From the NCBI GenBank assembly GCA_013538805.1, contig JABXGR010000002.1, positions 124,001 through 188,000 on the forward strand: a stretch of DNA of 64,000 nt. Direction: 5' to 3'. Source of the DNA: Candidatus Nitrosocaldus schleperae. Its GTDB lineage: Archaea > Thermoproteota > Nitrososphaeria > Nitrososphaerales > Nitrosocaldaceae. A model generated the notes under the pieces. That model worked only from the letters and a program-made list of their open reading frames with translations, was not told where the DNA came from and did no database searches. This document shows, piece after piece, positions 62,829-64,000 of this stretch. The position numbers were made by a program, and so were the translations under genes. Within the stretch, counting starts at the first letter, position 1. Each line of letters opens with the position of its first letter.

Positions 62829-63977
62829 ATGGCCATAGAGAGGATAACTGTTCTAGGCTCTGGCATAATGGGACATGGAATAGCACAGATATCAGCGATG
62901 GCTGGCTACAAGGTTGTTATGCGTGATGTGGAGCAGCAGTTCCTTGATAAGGCTATGGAGAGGATAAGATGGAGTCTAAGCAAACTTGTTGAGAAGGGTA
63001 GGTTATCAGGGGATGAGATGAATAACATCCTAGATAGGATAAGGGTAACGGTTGATATGGAAGAGGCTGTCAAGGGTGCTGATCTCATCATAGAGGCTAT
63101 ACCAGAGGATATGAGGCTTAAGAAGGAGACATTTGAGAAGATAGATAGCATAGCATCGTCCCATACAATATTTGCCTCTAACACAAGTACATTGCCTATA
63201 ACAGAGATGGCAAGTGCAACTAAGAGGGAGGATAGGTTCATAGGCATACACTTCTTCAACCCTCCCCAACTTATGCAACTGGTTGAGGTTATACCAGGAG
63301 CAAGGACATCAAAGCAGACTATAGATACAGCAATAAACTATGTTAAGAGTCTAAGGAAGGAGCCAATACTCTGCAGGAAGGATGTTGCTGGGTTCATAGT
63401 GAACAGGATATTCATCCCATTGGTGCATGAGGCTGCATGGGAACTAAAGGAGGGTAAGGCAGGGATGAGGGAGATAGATGCAGCATTCAAGTTCAAGCTT
63501 GGCTTCCCCATGGGCATATTTGAGTTGGCTGACTACACTGGCATAGATGTTGTGCATAAGGCAACGAAGGAGATGCATGCTAGGGATAGGAAGGTTGTGA
63601 ACCCATGCCCAATAATTGAGGATCTTTACAGTAAAGGGCACTATGGGCAGAAGTCTGGTAAAGGGTTCTATGAGTACAAGCAGGGTTCATATTCAAGGGT
63701 AGAGTTGAGTATGCAGGAGGCTGAGCGTTATGATCCTGTAAGGCTTCTAGCAGTTGCAGTAAATAATGCATCATGGCTTATAAGCAATGATGTTGCAGAG
63801 AAGGATGATGTTGAGAAGGCCCTTATGCTTGGTATGGGGCTTAAGGAAGGGATATTCAAGTTAGCAGAGCGTGCAGGTTATGCAAGGCTTGTAGATACAC
63901 TGAAGGGGTTAAGGGATAGTAGCAGGAACGACTTTTATGAGCCAGATGCATGGCTGCTCAACCTTGCTAAGGGCTAA
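62829..63977 (+). CDS. 3-hydroxyacyl-CoA dehydrogenase
   Basis: 382 residues. NAD loop GSGIMGHGI (10-18), catalytic IGIHFFNPPQLMQLVEVI, and the C-terminal 3HCDH repeat domain (DVAGFIVNRIFIPLV, GLYSKGHYGQKSGKGFYEY). Unlike many thaumarchaeal homologues of the 4-hydroxybutyrate cycle it has no fused crotonase domain, ending at a normal length for the stand-alone enzyme. It probably oxidises 3-hydroxybutyryl-CoA to acetoacetyl-CoA. Confidence 0.9.
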   Translation: MAIERITVLGSGIMGHGIAQISAMAGYKVVMRDVEQQFLDKAMERIRWSLSKLVEKGRLSGDEMNNILDRIRVTVDMEEAVKGADLIIEAIPEDMRLKKETFEKIDSIASSHTIFASNTSTLPITEMASATKREDRFIGIHFFNPPQLMQLVEVIPGARTSKQTIDTAINYVKSLRKEPILCRKDVAGFIVNRIFIPLVHEAAWELKEGKAGMREIDAAFKFKLGFPMGIFELADYTGIDVVHKATKEMHARDRKVVNPCPIIEDLYSKGHYGQKSGKGFYEYKQGSYSRVELSMQEAERYDPVRLLAVAVNNASWLISNDVAEKDDVEKALMLGMGLKEGIFKLAERAGYARLVDTLKGLRDSSRNDFYEPDAWLLNLAKG

Positions 63978-64000
63978 CCGTATAACACTCACACTTACTC

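Overview
The window looks like chromosomal DNA of a thermophilic member of the Nitrososphaerota (Thaumarchaeota), plausibly a Nitrosocaldus-like lineage. The grounds are the information-processing genes: S3Ae, S25e, L18e, L37Ae, aIF6, SBDS, the exosome, prefoldin, Rpo3 and Rpo6. A eukaryote-type DNA topoisomerase IB, a hallmark of this phylum, is present. The shikimate route is archaeal, and the tRNA stems are very GC-rich in an otherwise AT-leaning background. The lineage name is inference; no ammonia-oxidation gene lies in the window.

Layout. 0-9 kb: S3Ae diverges from nusA-S12-S7, followed by an FMN protein, tRNA-Arg with an intron, hisS, aIF6, a zinc-ferredoxin-like protein, two unknown genes and an HDAC-family amidohydrolase. 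9-20 kb: tRNA-Ser with a D-arm intron, an AIM24-family protein, cofE, leuCD, an AbrB/PIN pair, a large membrane GT2 glycosyltransferase, a poly-Gln-linked ferredoxin fusion, an Nramp transporter behind a probable metal-responsive operator, nadK and nob1. 20-29 kb: an XPF-type nuclease, a DHH phosphoesterase, the SBDS/exosome/L37Ae/Pcc1/prefoldin superoperon on the minus strand, and divergently rpo3-L18e-L13-S9. 29-35.6 kb: a winged-helix regulator, a His-rich PepSY-like membrane protein, an 875-bp gene-poor gap, then a compact operon of a winged-helix/coiled-coil protein, an AAA+ ATPase and a HAD phosphatase. 35.8-39 kb: malic enzyme, an elongator tRNA-Met with two non-canonical introns, topoisomerase IB. 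39-50.3 kb: an almost complete aromatic amino-acid pathway on the minus strand, interrupted by a divergent DNA methyltransferase. 50.3-64 kb: a TRAM-domain gene without a normal start, TusA, cysteine synthase, thioredoxin reductase, Thi4, a CDF transporter, DNA ligase, S25e, Rpo6, a second copy of the regulator family, pyrophosphatase, a TPR protein and 3-hydroxyacyl-CoA dehydrogenase.

How the parts work together. Translation, RNA decay and ribosome maturation genes (exosome, SBDS, Nob1, aIF6) dominate the first half. The aro cluster supplies chorismate and, through the chorismate mutase-aminotransferase fusion and TyrA, aromatic amino acids. TusA, cysteine synthase, TrxB, a DCC-type protein and Thi4 form a sulfur/thiol neighbourhood. 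The 3-hydroxyacyl-CoA dehydrogenase would fit the 3-hydroxypropionate/4-hydroxybutyrate carbon cycle of this phylum.

Most unusual signals: (1) the winged-helix/coiled-coil plus AAA+ plus HAD operon; (2) tRNA genes with non-canonical introns and duplicated acceptor strands in the leader; (3) a genome-wide habit of in-frame triplet repeats coding Ser/Asn/Gln tracts inside conserved enzymes; (4) a ferredoxin joined to an unknown domain by poly-Gln; (5) regulatory palindromes at the Nramp, AbrB/PIN, pyrophosphatase and regulator promoters.
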